A stretch of DNA of 64,000 nucleotides from Taenia hydatigena (taxonomy: Eukaryota; Platyhelminthes; Cestoda; Cyclophyllidea; Taeniidae): NCBI GenBank assembly GCA_036345935.2, contig JADWOT020000005.1, positions 19,136,369-19,200,368 of the forward strand, given 5' to 3'. The position numbers were made by a program, and so were the translations under genes. This document shows positions 34,001 to 46,390 of the stretch, one piece after another. The notes beneath the pieces were generated by a model that saw only the letters and a program-made list of their open reading frames with translations, was not told the DNA's origin and made no database searches. Within the stretch, counting starts at the first letter, position 1. Every line of letters begins with the position of its first letter.

Positions 34001-37000
34001 GTGGCAGCAATGAGGTTGTCCACTGTCTCACCTCTATGCCGACTGCGATAGGAGGATGCAGAGAATGTGGCACCAGAGAAGCCATGAAATAGACCATCGC
34101 CCCAGAGGGAGATGGTGCCATTGCCGAACTGATCTCCACCCCCCTGTGCCACAATCCACTCCTCAATAGAGTGGTTTTTTTTTAGCAGTGGGATTACCAA
34201 CTGGCGAACACGGACCACAGGCTCGCGACATGCGTTCGGGTTCGACCTGGAAAAGTGGAGCTATCATGCTTAAGTTTGGCCTCAGGTATGTGGATCTTTT
34301 CGGGCCACCTCAGTGCAGCTCTCCCCACATCACTTCTACACTATTAGACTCCAAGTAGCGACTTCTAAACACATGCACCCTAAAACTTTTTCAGGAATAA
34401 CTGTATTCTTTCATTGGTGGTAGCGCAGCAGGAGGCATGTTCTATGAATGACTCAGTGAGAAGGACTTAGGTGAGAATAGCCAAAAAGCTTGGACCTAGT
34501 ATCGCTTGAAATACTCATCCACAAAAGTGAAATATTAGTAAATTCAGACTAGACACCAATCTAAAGTTCAATTAATAATGCATGCAAATGTCATCATAAT
34601 ACTGCAAAACAAAAAAAATGAGGAAAAAATTTCTAGGGGTAACCGACGTAAGAAACCACACATCTATAAGATGCAACGCAAGCGAAGTCCTGTCATTGCA
34701 AGGCAGTGTCGAATGCCAATTCGCTTATGTTCCGTAGCAGATCCAGTTGACTCACTTGAAAAGTTTGGTGATGACAGGTGCAGAAGAGTAACTATGAAGA
34801 ACGCCGAAGGGGCAATGAGATAGATTGGTAGTCTATCTTACCTCCCGCGAATTGGTCTTATGGTCGGCACTTGTAATAAATTTGTCTTCAAGCCCTTGTG
34901 GCCCATAAGGTCCTGAATGGGGTGGGACTAGCTATTGTTTTTCCCCATCGTGATAGAATACTTTGACCTCCATTTGGTCATACGTGAGATTCGGACCTGA
35001 GGTCAAGGTGGTAAGTAATGGTAAGAAAGGGAGACGTGAATACATCTAATCATCTTGAGCTTCAAAGAAATTAGTATCGGCCGGAAAGTAATTGAGCATT
35101 TCGTAATCATGGAAAACAGGTGATACGGGGTGTCTAAGATCAGGGATAAGAGAATGTTAAGAACGTGCCTGGGGAGCCACTTGTGGACGAAGAGCATAAC
35201 TGCAACAGTGATTGTGAGAAAGAAGCCAGCACCGAGGAGACTGGCGGCTGCCATCGTCGCGGTGGACCAGAGACGTGTGGTCCAGTCCAGAAAGCCGTTC
35301 CAGGGCAGGTCCAGAGCCCTCAGCGCCTCCTTGTGCCCGAAAGAAAGCATGTGAGACCACCAAGTCTGCTCACTCTCACACTCCTGGTCATCGGCGCCTG
35401 GAGGAAGCACCACCTCCGAAAACCCTCTACAATGCAGAAATACGTAATGCGTAGGAATCCAACGCTTCCAAGAATGGAGAGACGCTAGGGGCTAATGGAA
35501 GAGCAAGAGGTTGGGTAAAAACAAAATCTCTTAGCAATAAGGTGAATAGTGACAGAGATTCTTCTCGTAAATCAGTTTACGACTATTATTCAATGCAAAG
35601 ACACTTCAGCTTTTAATACCCTCAGCCATCCGTGAAACCTTTCAGTTCACAAATGTGATTTAATAGACAAAAGCCCAAAAGGCAATTTTTCAACAGTCGA
35701 ACAACGAAATGCTAACCTACTGTTCGTATTAGCCATCCAGCCGCCCATAAGAGTATGTCAGTATGACACACTGTTTGACAGTTTCAGTTACTCAGATTAC
35801 AGATTTGGAATCAAGAGAGCAGAGTCGCCACCATATTAACCCTCTATTAGCAATTTCGGGGATCATCTACACATATTTCATAAAATGCGTTAATAAATAA
35901 GATCGAAACTCTACTCTGTAGCTTTTGAACGCGATTTGGAGATTGCAGCGGGATCAGCATTAGTCGCCTCATAACTAGACCGTCTCGTACGCATTGCCTC
36001 AGCTGGTGAAAATAGTTGCACTACATGAATGGGCTCAAAAACCACCAGACGTCGGCCCGCCAGGGAGAAGTTGTAGCGATCTGCGATGGCTGGCCAGGTG
36101 GAGAAGGCCATGTAACGCCAAAGGCTATCGGCGTCCCAGCGCACCTCGAAGCCGTGGAGATTGATGGAGCGCAGACCGAAGAGTTGTCGAAGGGAGGCAT
36201 TTTTGGATTCTGGGGAGGCGGTTTTTGGCTCTCCCGCTCCGTTTTCTGTCCCATCAGGGTGCGGGGAGGCCGAATCAATTGAGTCGATGGGGCGGGGTGG
36301 TGAGGGAGATGGAAGAAGAGTATAGCAAAGGAAGACCGCCAACCAGATTAGAACCATCGCCTACAATTAGTTTGGAAAACGTCGCAAAACTAATAGGCAG
36401 TTCTTTAAGTTCCACACAATTTCAATCTTGCTTATACAATACTGATATTGGAATTCTCCAAACAGTATGCTGACTCTCGTAAGCGTATTATAGAGACAAT
36501 TCCGGACTCATGCCTGGAGTTATTTGAGACGCAGTGTGTCCTAATAACATACGATATTCTACAGCAAACTTTATTAGCCACGTTGTGTTCTCACAGCCAA
36601 GTAAGTGCAGCCCTGATCTTACTGCTCTGTACCCTTACTACCTTAGAACTCCAATGTAACTTCATAAGATACACTGGTCATACAGGGCAAGGAGGTAAAT
36701 TCGCGCAGCTTTTATAGAAAGTAATAAAAGAATATTTATTCATATACACTGGTCGTTGAAATAAACACCGTCGTAGGCTGCAATCGTCCTTAACAGAATA
36801 AAGGCATAATGCGAATTTCGAATTACACATCAACTTATCTCTAGACCTAAATTTTGCTTCTAACCAGTTTATTGTCCACTTGGAATGGGATCACACAATT
36901 GCCTAATGGCAAGAAGAGCTTGCAGTCGAGGCTCGAAAAAAATATCCTCAACAGCGTCGCAGGTCAATTGCATAGCATACGTTGTCTTGTAATAATAGAA

Positions 37001-40000
37001 GTTTTCTAATTGAGTGATTCACCAGTCTTAGTCCTAACTGTTTATAAAGAAGTTTTGATGCAGATTCACGAGTCATTTCGAATGGATAGATGCCAAACGT
37101 AACTGTTTGGTCCTTGAGAGGCGAAAAATATGCCATCAACCACCCACGAAGAAGAAATATGAAGTAGTTGAGTGGTTGGAAGAATAAATTATATTTCGTT
37201 GGCATGACTTTATAGAACAAAATCTGTTTCTCAATATGGACCAAACAATCAGTCAAACCGAATTCAAGGCTGTTTTGAAACATACGAGTTTGAAAAATGA
37301 AACAAAGTAGAAGGAAAGTGTTAAGAAGCATAACAGAATGCTGCACGGATTAATGCCATTCTATGCTTTATGATTTGCAAATACAAATAATGGCATGTAG
37401 TTTGCAGGACCCAAAAGCTAAAATTTATCAAAGCGAGAACTGCAGGAACCTTTTTAGTCAATTGATAGAACAAGTGGCAATTGCAAGATAGGATAATGAA
37501 GAGTGTCGGTCACTGTTTACCTTTAGTCTAACAAGTTAAAATATCTTACAAGATGGCAAAGTGACTCACCATTCCAAAGTGCTGAAAAACGCGACGGTTA
37601 GTCCAGAAGGCCCAAAATCGCCTTCGGAAGGATACATGAGCACCTGAAGTGTTCCTCTCTGATGACACAAAGGCGGCATTTGATGCATCTGAAATGAATA
37701 GTTGGGATAAGAATCTACTAGAGGAAGACAACCAGTCATCTAGCCAGTCAATGACTCGCTTACCAGAGCGAACTCGTCTGTGACCTGAAACGTTTTGACT
37801 ATTCTGTGGAGTGGGAGACATGGAGCGACGATGATATTCCAGTGGTTGAGCTGTGTCTCGGGGGCGAGTGGCTACTGGACTGTGGTTACAAAATCCGGGG
37901 TTAACCGTTTTTTCGTTTCCGTGGGGCGGTGGAATGGATGATAGTGATACGTGCTGCCGCAAATCGGAGAGCTAAAACAAAAGAATACATGAACATCCAG
38001 AATGAAAGTAAGAGACAAAAGTCGAACCTCCATACGACGAATGTCGATAGCAAGAACGGGCACGAAGAAGAACATTTGAAGGAAGAAGTCTGTGGTGAAG
38101 CTGATGATAGCAATGAGACAGAACTCCTGAATAGCCGAGTCGAAGGTGAGGAATCCGAGAGCGGTGCAAAAGAAAGCGCACAGGAGGTTCTTGGTCATCG
38201 GCCATCCCTCTTTGGCCAGACCTAATGGGAAAGAAGGAACGTGGTCAAAAGGAGGCCAGAGGGGTAGCGGAAAGAGAGGAAATTACGACACCTTGAGCAA
38301 CGCGGTGCTTGACGGGTAAGTCGATTGGAGTGCCGACCACGGCCTTTGTGGTGGCAAGGATGTTCTCAAAACCTATTAATACCACGAGGTAGGGAAAGAA
38401 CTCCCTGAAAAACGAAAGAAATGCAAGTATTGCATACTGTCGCACACTTCGAGAATAAGAATTATAAGTAAGCAGTCAAGATAGCCGAGATTAAATTTTG
38501 CGATGCTTACCTGCCCCGAAGCGCTGGAGACATCAAACCGAGAGTGGCACAAAGACTAAGAGTCATCACGAAAGACGCGAAAATGGTGAAACAAGCGCAA
38601 ACAGCCAGTCCAAATTTCGATTTGACCATGTCAATTTTACCTGAACAGTAGGAAAAAAACCGATCTCACAAAATACATTGTAGCAAAAGTAAAGCTTAAG
38701 TCTTTTGGATACAAATAGAATCGCTAGTCAAATTTAGGTGAATCCAAGAAGAGACACGTAAGTGTCATTCTTGATGAAATTATTAAGTGAAGAAGGCAAA
38801 AAAAGGTGGAGATATTGCCCAAAATGTTGGATAACCAGCCGGTGATCCAACATGGAAAAGTCGAAACTATTTATGTAGGGATAGGTGGCGGGCAAGGAAG
38901 ACCAATATTGGTGCACATTTAAGAAAACGGCAAATGAGTTTGAATAACCAACACCGAAGAAGGATTAACGATGGCCAAAAAGCAAGTCTGGTAGATACTA
39001 AAATCGCCAAAGGAAGTATGAAAAACAACATCGTGAAGGTTAGTAGACGGAAAATAAGTGCAGACAATGAAAGTGCGAAAACAATGGGAAGTAGCACGTG
39101 AAACCTACTGACAGAAAACCAGATGTAGAGTACAAGAAATGTGTAGACAGCAAAGGCGGGAGCGTATTGGACGAGATAATTGTGACCACGGTAGTGTACC
39201 ACGAAGACACAGGGTTCTGAGTCCTTTCCGTGGGGATCGGGGTAGTAGTCCTGACTTATTCCCTCGTTGCCCTTTCCAACAAACCGCGAATCTGGAAAGG
39301 TCTCCATCAGTCGCTCACGAAGCTTGTGAATGTACCTGTGGTGGGAAGATTCAAATCACTGTAACGATGACGATGCAATACACAGAAAGGACGAAAACGG
39401 GTAAAATTCTGGTTTTGGAAGATTGAGGAGGTGCAAAAAGCATAACCGAAGGACTCAACCAACTTTAAAAGAACCTGCGTCCACTTTTTTGTCGGAATAT
39501 TTAAACAGAATCAAATATCAGAAAGACTATCCAGCTATAATAGTCAGTCGTCATAACCGAAGGGCAGTACGATCTTAAAAGGCATGTAATGAACGACTTA
39601 TTGAACAGATGCTTTTATGGATAGCATATTAGTTTTAACCATCAAGAGAGGAGGCCTAAAACATTTTATGAGCCCCGATTGCCGAAATTAAATTTGGCAA
39701 TCAAGGGGATTCTATTTTATCAACATGGAGCAAGGAAGAAAGGCTAATGACAAAAAAAACATAACTAAAGAGCTAGAAAAGCGAGTGTTTGACTAAATTG
39801 ACCGGTGAAAATTCGTAACCTAAAAGAGCTACAGAAGTTTAAACCGAGGAAAAGCGACTTAGGGTTACTTCAGTCATCCAGAAACCTTGTTGCGTCCACT
39901 AATTGCGGGGTGTTTGCCATGTCATTGGCTTTCGGTATCGACCCTTAAAGTTATGCACATTGAAATTGCAACCAAAAGAAATGGGCGATTTGGAAAGGCA

Positions 40001-42670
40001 GGCAATCTATTCAGAGCGAGATGAAATAAATAACAATCGAATTTTCTGATTTTGAAAAAGTTAAGGCCTAAAAAAGGCTTTTGCTGGATAGACTGAAGGA
40101 GAGGGATTCAAACCCAGAAAGTCAAAGCATCAATTTTTGGGGATCTATCCCAGATAAAAGCGGCATCAACATTAATGAGCTGTCGTACCCATTTTTATAG
40201 AGCGCAGAAACCGGAATTTCAAGTTGAAATGCGGGTGGTTTAATAGCACTGACGCTTAACTGAAGCTAAAAGGAGGACAACACAACATCGAATTTGAAAA
40301 ATAAACCTCAAAATTCACAAGAGAGATACTATTTTTCACCTAAGTATAATTTGACATCAATAAAAGCAGTAACCGTAAAGGACTTGTAAAAAATTAAAAA
40401 AAAGCTCTCTTTAAGAGCAGGCTATGCCTAGGCTTTATATAAAACGGAACAATGAAACCCCAACCACTAGAAAGTAGACTAAAGCAGGGGCTAACAATCC
40501 AAAAAAATTAAATGAATGCTAAAATTTGCCCAAGAACCAAACTTCACCATCAAAAGAGCCATAAATGACTAAAATGGGGTGAAACATAACCAAAGAAAAG
40601 TGTTAGAGCTCCTAGAGTCTGCATTAGCCGGGTCGTTAGAATAAATGGCGGCTATGGAAGGCAAGTGCAAACATTACGGCTGAACTAAATTTCAGTAACC
40701 CACAGAAAAAGATCTGACTGGGTAGAAACGATGATACTTCATGTCAACGTAATTTGTGGACCAAAATATTGAGCAGACAAGAGGTCAAAATAGATATTTT
40801 TAAAGTTTTCCATATACTACAAGAAGTACATTGAAGGCGGATGAAATAAGCAAATTATGGGGGTTAGACTAAGTTGATAAAAACGAATGCAAATCACATA
40901 CCAAGAACTGAGTTAAAAGAAGGTGAGGCTTAAAACACCCAGTAATGCCTTAAAATGGGATAAGTGAAGGTTTCGTCAAACCCGAGCATCAAATTTTACT
41001 GTCCACGATATGAAAGCAGGGAGAATTTTAGAGCTGATAAGAGCACAGAAGTGTAAATAAACCACAAAAGACCACAAAAGAGGTAAATGGGAATCATAAG
41101 TAGGCGGTATACGCCTGGTAGTCCATGCAGAACGAAAAGGCTGCTCATAAAAATGGTACTCGGGTTCAGTGCAATATGCGGTGTCAAAAATACCAAATAC
41201 CAATGAAGACTATCATCCACCACGTGGACTGTATTTAGTAGTTACTTTTGAAGAGACACACTAGCGCTGAAGACAGCCAAGTCAGCTGGAACCTACCCTG
41301 TAATAATCAGCTGCGCCAACTGTAAATCAAACAAAATAAAATGTCTGACGGTCCCTTAAAATTGGAATAAAAGGGGATGACTCAGTGAAGTCAATAAAAA
41401 ACTTAACCATAGAAACTACAATGTTAAAATGTCAAAGGAATTTGCCGCTCCTGAAAGGTGGCATGGCTGAGAGGAAATCGCAGCAAAGATCAGAATGGGA
41501 AAGTGATTTCTGGCAGCAGAAAGGAAACGTAGAATTTATAGTAAAAAAAAGGAGTTTGATGGCCCAATTAATTAATGCAACTACTCAATACTTGGCAATT
41601 GTTATACTGAATTTGCAGTGATTTTAACATCCTTAACGGTCGAATGGTCAAAACAAACACCCACCAAAACCCCAGCCAGCGTGTTACATAAACGTACTTT
41701 TACCGAAATTTTATCCAATAAATTACCAATGAAATAAAACTCGCAGAAACCCACTCAGGATAGAAACCTCGAAGTACAATGGTAGTGGCGAAAGCGTTCA
41801 CCACAGGTAGGTTGCGAAACTGCATTTTGAACATGCCAAGATGACGTCGCGGCAGGCCGAAAAGAACATCCAGAAGCTCCTGAACTTCATTTAAATTTAG
41901 CCGCTCTGGAGGGTCGATGTCATCCAGGTGAAAGAGACTCCATTCGTTCCCCCAAATAAGGCTCGGTGAGAGAACAGCGCAACCGGCAAAAGGGAGAGAG
42001 GGTGTTGGAAGACTAAGAATCCGAGAGGTTGGACTTTTAGTCGTGGCCGGGTTGATGGCATCAGCGTTTAGGATAGTCAGTAGGTCCTTCATCTGAACAC
42101 AAATTTAAAAACTAAGTTTTGATTCAGCAAGGAGGGTAGTGATTAAATTGAGGCAACAACATACTCTCATACATATCGAGTCAAGTTTTTGTTCGCAGAA
42201 CACACCGGAACAATTCAATTTCGGGTTAACTGAAAATGCAGTGGACTGTACAATATCATGAATCCTGAAACTGGCATTCAAGTTGCAACGTAAGCCATCC
42301 ATATAAGTAATATCAGAATGCTGTGGCGAAATAGCAGATCGGAAAATAATTTGGGCGACAAAAGTGAAGTTAAAGCCATCATTTGAAACTTTCTGAAAAC
42401 TCTAGAAGTATTCCAAACGCATACTTGGATATTTGGTGCGGATAAAAGTGACTTGCATTTTGACTCCGGCAGAGGGATGGCTTCAAATGGAGCATCATGT
42501 GAGATGCTGATTTTCCGTAAGGGATAACTAAAAGAGGCTTAATCACACCCAATTATTTACCAAAAGAAAATAAATACACAAATAACGGTCAGAATAGTTG
42601 GCAGTGGTCGTGTCGAACAAAATAACCCATGATGAAAAAATATTTTTGAAACTTGATCTGACACCTTCAT
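25092..42670 (-). CDS. SCAP: SREBP cleavage-activating protein
   Basis: Seventeen exons, 5' to 3': 42670-42561, 42527-42425, 42392-42165, 42092-41755, 39335-39109, 38640-38511, 38404-38292, 38221-38028, 37971-37570, 36360-35915, 35426-35181, 34246-33769, 32550-32399, 31206-30792, 29652-29344, 26277-26209, 25358-25092. Phases close into 1408 residues (human 1279). SCAP escorts SREBP from ER to Golgi when sterol is low. TM1 is in exons 1-2, luminal loop 1 in exons 3-4 ([20 protein letters not shown]), and the sterol-sensing domain in exons 5-8 ([49 protein letters not shown]). The COPII motif reads MELSDL (480-485; human MELADL) across exons 8/9. TM7 opens exon 10, TM8 is in exon 11, and a poorly conserved WD40 half fills exons 12-17. 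An in-frame stop precedes the start Met. Largest introns: 26278-29343 and 39336-41754. Confidence 0.94.
26947..27201 (+). other. Unexplained open frame inside the largest SCAP intron
   Basis: An 84-codon plus-strand frame, less AT-rich than its surroundings, with a coding-like stretch ([19 protein letters not shown]). The opposite strand is open over the same interval. No family recognised and no neighbouring exons link to it. Confidence 0.25.
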
Positions 42671-42699
42671 GACATCAAAGCCAAGTCAATACCACGAAT
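42671..42699. promoter_or_regulatory. 29-bp interval between divergent SCAP and SPG21 start codons
   Basis: The two initiator ATGs point away from each other with 29 bp between them. In-frame stops lie just upstream of each start: TGA at 42670-42672 for SPG21, and TGA within this interval for SCAP. The core promoter elements of each gene must therefore lie inside the other gene's transcribed sequence, unless undetected 5' exons or trans-spliced leaders exist. Confidence 0.7.
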
Positions 42700-45600
42700 A
42701 TGCAATATGAAAAGTTAGGCCTATTATTGGAGAATGCCCATGAATTCTATACGACAAATCCAGGAGAAGACCCAACCACCACACTGGAGCTAACATCATA
42801 TGAGGTAAGCTGAATAACGCGCGAGAACTATCTGCTACTTTTAAAATTGTTTTTAACTTACTTTATCAAATTTGCTGCTATTGAGACGCTAGCTGCATGC
42901 ATAATTAGTAAAACAGAGAACCTGGGGAGTTACCGAAGAGAAATAGATTTATATTCTCATAAATATGCACTTAGCTAAAAGGACCATAAACTTACACAAC
43001 GGCAAAGAAATAAGACATTGTCTGTACTACTTTGCCTATGACTTACAGAAAATGATTGTCAAAGCGCTGATTTGATTTGACACCGGTATTATGTGATTTC
43101 ATTACTGAGCCATTGTACATAAGATTGTATTTTTCTCTACGTACTAGTCTTATACAAATAAATTTAAGGCATCAAAGATTATAACGGATAATTAATAAGA
43201 CTAATGAAAGTAATTATGCTATTTTATTTACCTTGAGATGTAAGGTACTATGCCCTAGACCTTGAGTTCCAGCGCTTTCTCCAAATATTCTGTTTGCCTA
43301 TGCGTAATTAGCGTACCTTCAAATGGAAAATTCGGATGTATTTGACTATGAAAACTTCAAGGGATCGTCCTATAAATCATCAGTAATGTCCTAGTAGTGT
43401 TCACTCCATATTAGTTAAAAATAGATAAATATACTATTGATGTATATGATACCGGCCCAAAGGAAATTTCTTGCCCAATAATTTGCTTACCTCCTACAAC
43501 ATGCGATGCATCAATATACTACAAAGTCCAACTACTTTTGTCGAAGGAAGGCTTTAGGATAATATCGGTAGAAGCGTTTTCCTGGTCATCTCTAGATTAA
43601 TTATCCTGAAACGTATAACGTGAATATTTTCTGTGATGTTTTTCTCAAAATGATTAATGATTTGCATATACTGGGTGTTCACCTCGTCGGGTCTTCTCTC
43701 GGTGGTTTTCTCGCGCAGAAGTTCTACGAGCTTTCTGGAAAATCTAATGCCTGCGTCAAGTCTTTGATCCTCTGCAACACATTCATAGACACCTACTCAT
43801 TTGAATCGCGATTCTCGTCAAAATTGCAAGTCCAATTTTGGTACCCTTTTTTTACTTATGCTAGTGCCTCACCGATTATACCGTCTCTTCCATCACTTAT
43901 CCCTATAGAAATTTGTTGACGTTTCGTCTGCATTTTTTAGCTTTCTCTGCGAGTTACACGATGTGTTTGACATCTCCTAGGTTTTGGATGTTGCCATTAT
44001 CAATGTTACGAATGACTTTTGAGTATCCGCCTATTCCCGCTGACAGTGACGAAGATATCAAGACCTCAGTAGAACTGGCGAAACAACAGGTGAATATCTG
44101 TAGCATGTTTTTCACTTGCCCGCATAATGCGAGGCTGAGATCTCTATGTAGATGGCATTAAGTTGAACTGAGCTAAATAGCATAAAGTTGTAAGTTTTCA
44201 GCTACGTAACGTAGCTCATCTTAATACTTAGGGTTCCGCGTATATATTTGAGAATCCGTTAACAAAGCTGGATCGCATCTAATCTTCTGGTACAATAAAC
44301 TCTTACAACTGTCATGTGGGTAGAAGATTCTGAGGTTAACGTAGTTTCACCGTACAAATGAGAATAATCTTCATTTTCCTCAAATTTCTGAGTAAGCGAG
44401 AATAAATTCAATGTCATTGATTGCTATGTGTCTACATCGGCTAGTCGATAAAGTCGTTACACTTCCTGTATTGTTCTGGAAGTTACAGTGGGCATAAAAT
44501 CGTTACACACATTTCATCTGGTGCTTAATTTCATACACTTTATCTTCTAGGATTATAGGAATAATTAATTGTCGTGATTACTACAGTATGGTTGGAAACT
44601 TACTTTACCCTCACTTTTATGGCAATCATATCAAAATAAATGCTATAAAAACAATTTTTTTGCTCGAAAATTGGAAGGATAGGTTGGCAATGAAAACCTA
44701 ACCTCTTAGAAAATTGTTGGTGGAATTGTGACTCTAAGCTTCATTAGTCGCGCTTCTAATTATGCCTGTCGATGCTAGCTGGTAGTGGTATGTGCAGATG
44801 AACTGGCATAACTTTGGTCCTCAACAGCTTGGCATTACCTGAGTCGACTAGAATGTCATATGGTTGTTGTATTGAACCGTAATGGCCTTAATCTCAATGG
44901 CAATGAAGACGGAATAAATGGCGATCTTGCTTGCCTCATTTTCCCTCCAGACGTATAAAATGTCACAGTCTGAGTTGGCATCTCGACTTACAATGGCTTG
45001 TGCTACAGACAAGGTTGCAGTGGAAAAATTGCGGGACGCCGATATCACCATCGTTGAGGTGAGTTCGGAGGCCTTAACATCCTCTATCTCTTCTAATATC
45101 TGCTAAATATTATGCATTTCCGTTCATAATGCAAAAATTGTCTAGTCCTTGGAGTAATAAGTCTGAATGAGGTTCCTCTTTAGTCTCATTACTATTTTGA
45201 GGATGAGTCGTCTAGTTTTAAGCGCATATTTCTATAAGTCAGCTGAAGGATCGTCCTACTAAGTTAGTTCAGAGAGCTCAAGTGTGACTAGTGAGTGTAA
45301 ATAGCACTAGTTAATATCCTGCGACATTCTGCTTTGGCTATTCAAGCATTAACGAAGGCGTGAGTTGAGGCCAATAAGCAGAAGCGGATGTGCGTCTGCA
45401 TCATTATACGTGGGTTAGCAGTTATATTTGAGGGTTAGCAGCTAGATGGACACGAAGGAAAAAAACCGAACTATTGTACTCACGACCGATTCTTTTAGGT
45501 ACTCGTAAATGTTAAATGGTGGCGCTTGTTTGACCATCGGGTTTCATTTGACTCGTCAAACGACTTAAGCTAGTCCGAATCTACTGAAATCATTTATTTA

Positions 45601-46390
45601 AAATTGTGGAGTGAAATGCTCGTGTTCAAACATTTGGAATTTCACTGCGAGAATGTGCCACCTCCATCAGACTACAGAATCTGTGCTCGTGCAGTCCTTG
45701 ACCAACACCAAAAACTACCAATGAATAGCCCAAGTTTTAAAGACACTGGATCGTCAAATTCATGATGGAAGAATACTGCGTTTCCGCTTATCGACAAAAT
45801 GCGTTTTCTCCCCTCAGGCTTGCAGTTAACCCCTCGGTACACACCTTAGTGCATTACTGTGCCACCTCTCACTCATATATATGGGGACGTTGAATAAGAG
45901 AATCGGCAGTTTTTGCTTCTTAAAGTGGCGAAAACTCTTAAGTAATCCATATTGATAGGATTAGTGAAGCACAGTCCTGTTACGTTAGTGCTTATCTTCA
46001 ATGTGGTAGCTCCTGTACTACATTATCCTACCACGGCTTGTTCATTTGCCTCTGCTCAGGTTGGTGATCTGGATACGACGTATAAGAGGCTCTACGAGGG
46101 CGTGCACAAGGCTTACCCCGAGGCCAAAGTCGCCAGCATCGACAGTGGAGGTCACTTTCCCTTTCTCAGTCGCTACGATGAATTCGCCGCCTACATGAGG
46201 GTTAGTTCATAAGTGTCTCACCTCACCTCACTTTACACATTATAAAACTTGTAATAATCAAATTCTTGCAGTTAGAGGCTTTTACAAAGTCCTACTGATG
46301 ATAGTACCTAAACCGCTTTAATTATAGATGCACTTCGAACCCTACATGAACACACCCTTTTTTCCAGCCCTTTTGGAAGACAGTGATTAA
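42700..46390 (+). CDS. SPG21: Maspardin (SPG21), alpha/beta-hydrolase-fold endosomal protein
   Basis: Seven exons: 42700-42804, 43415-43567, 43596-43840, 43981-44089, 44969-45058, 46060-46200, 46328-46390, giving 301 residues (human 308). Family blocks in order are DVYDTGPKEISCPIICLPP, GFRIISINYPE, HLVGSSLGGFLAQKF with the nucleophile elbow G-S-S-L-G (118-122, Ser120), SLILCNTF, QSELASRLTMAC and DSGGHFPFLSR with the C-terminal His. Maspardin sits on endosomal/trans-Golgi membranes, and in humans its loss causes Mast syndrome; whether it is an active hydrolase is unsettled. Intron 2 is only 28 nt (43568-43595) yet is needed to keep frame and family sequence. The exon 3/4 border is the least sure: I chose TTTTG|GTACCC with the acceptor before 43981, and alternatives would add about 25 residues. 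A poly(A) signal is at 46787-46792. Confidence 0.92.

Noticed and set aside
35130..35488. Plus-strand frames of 74 and 107 codons
   Set aside because: Antisense to SCAP exon 11 (TM8 exon); the minus-strand reading is conserved and phase-linked.
40976..41223. Overlapping hydrophobic minus-strand frames inside SCAP intron 4, considered as an extra membrane exon
   Set aside because: Exon 4 joins exon 5 directly in the correct phase and matches family spacing (FYPE then [10 protein letters not shown]); an extra segment would disrupt the luminal loop.
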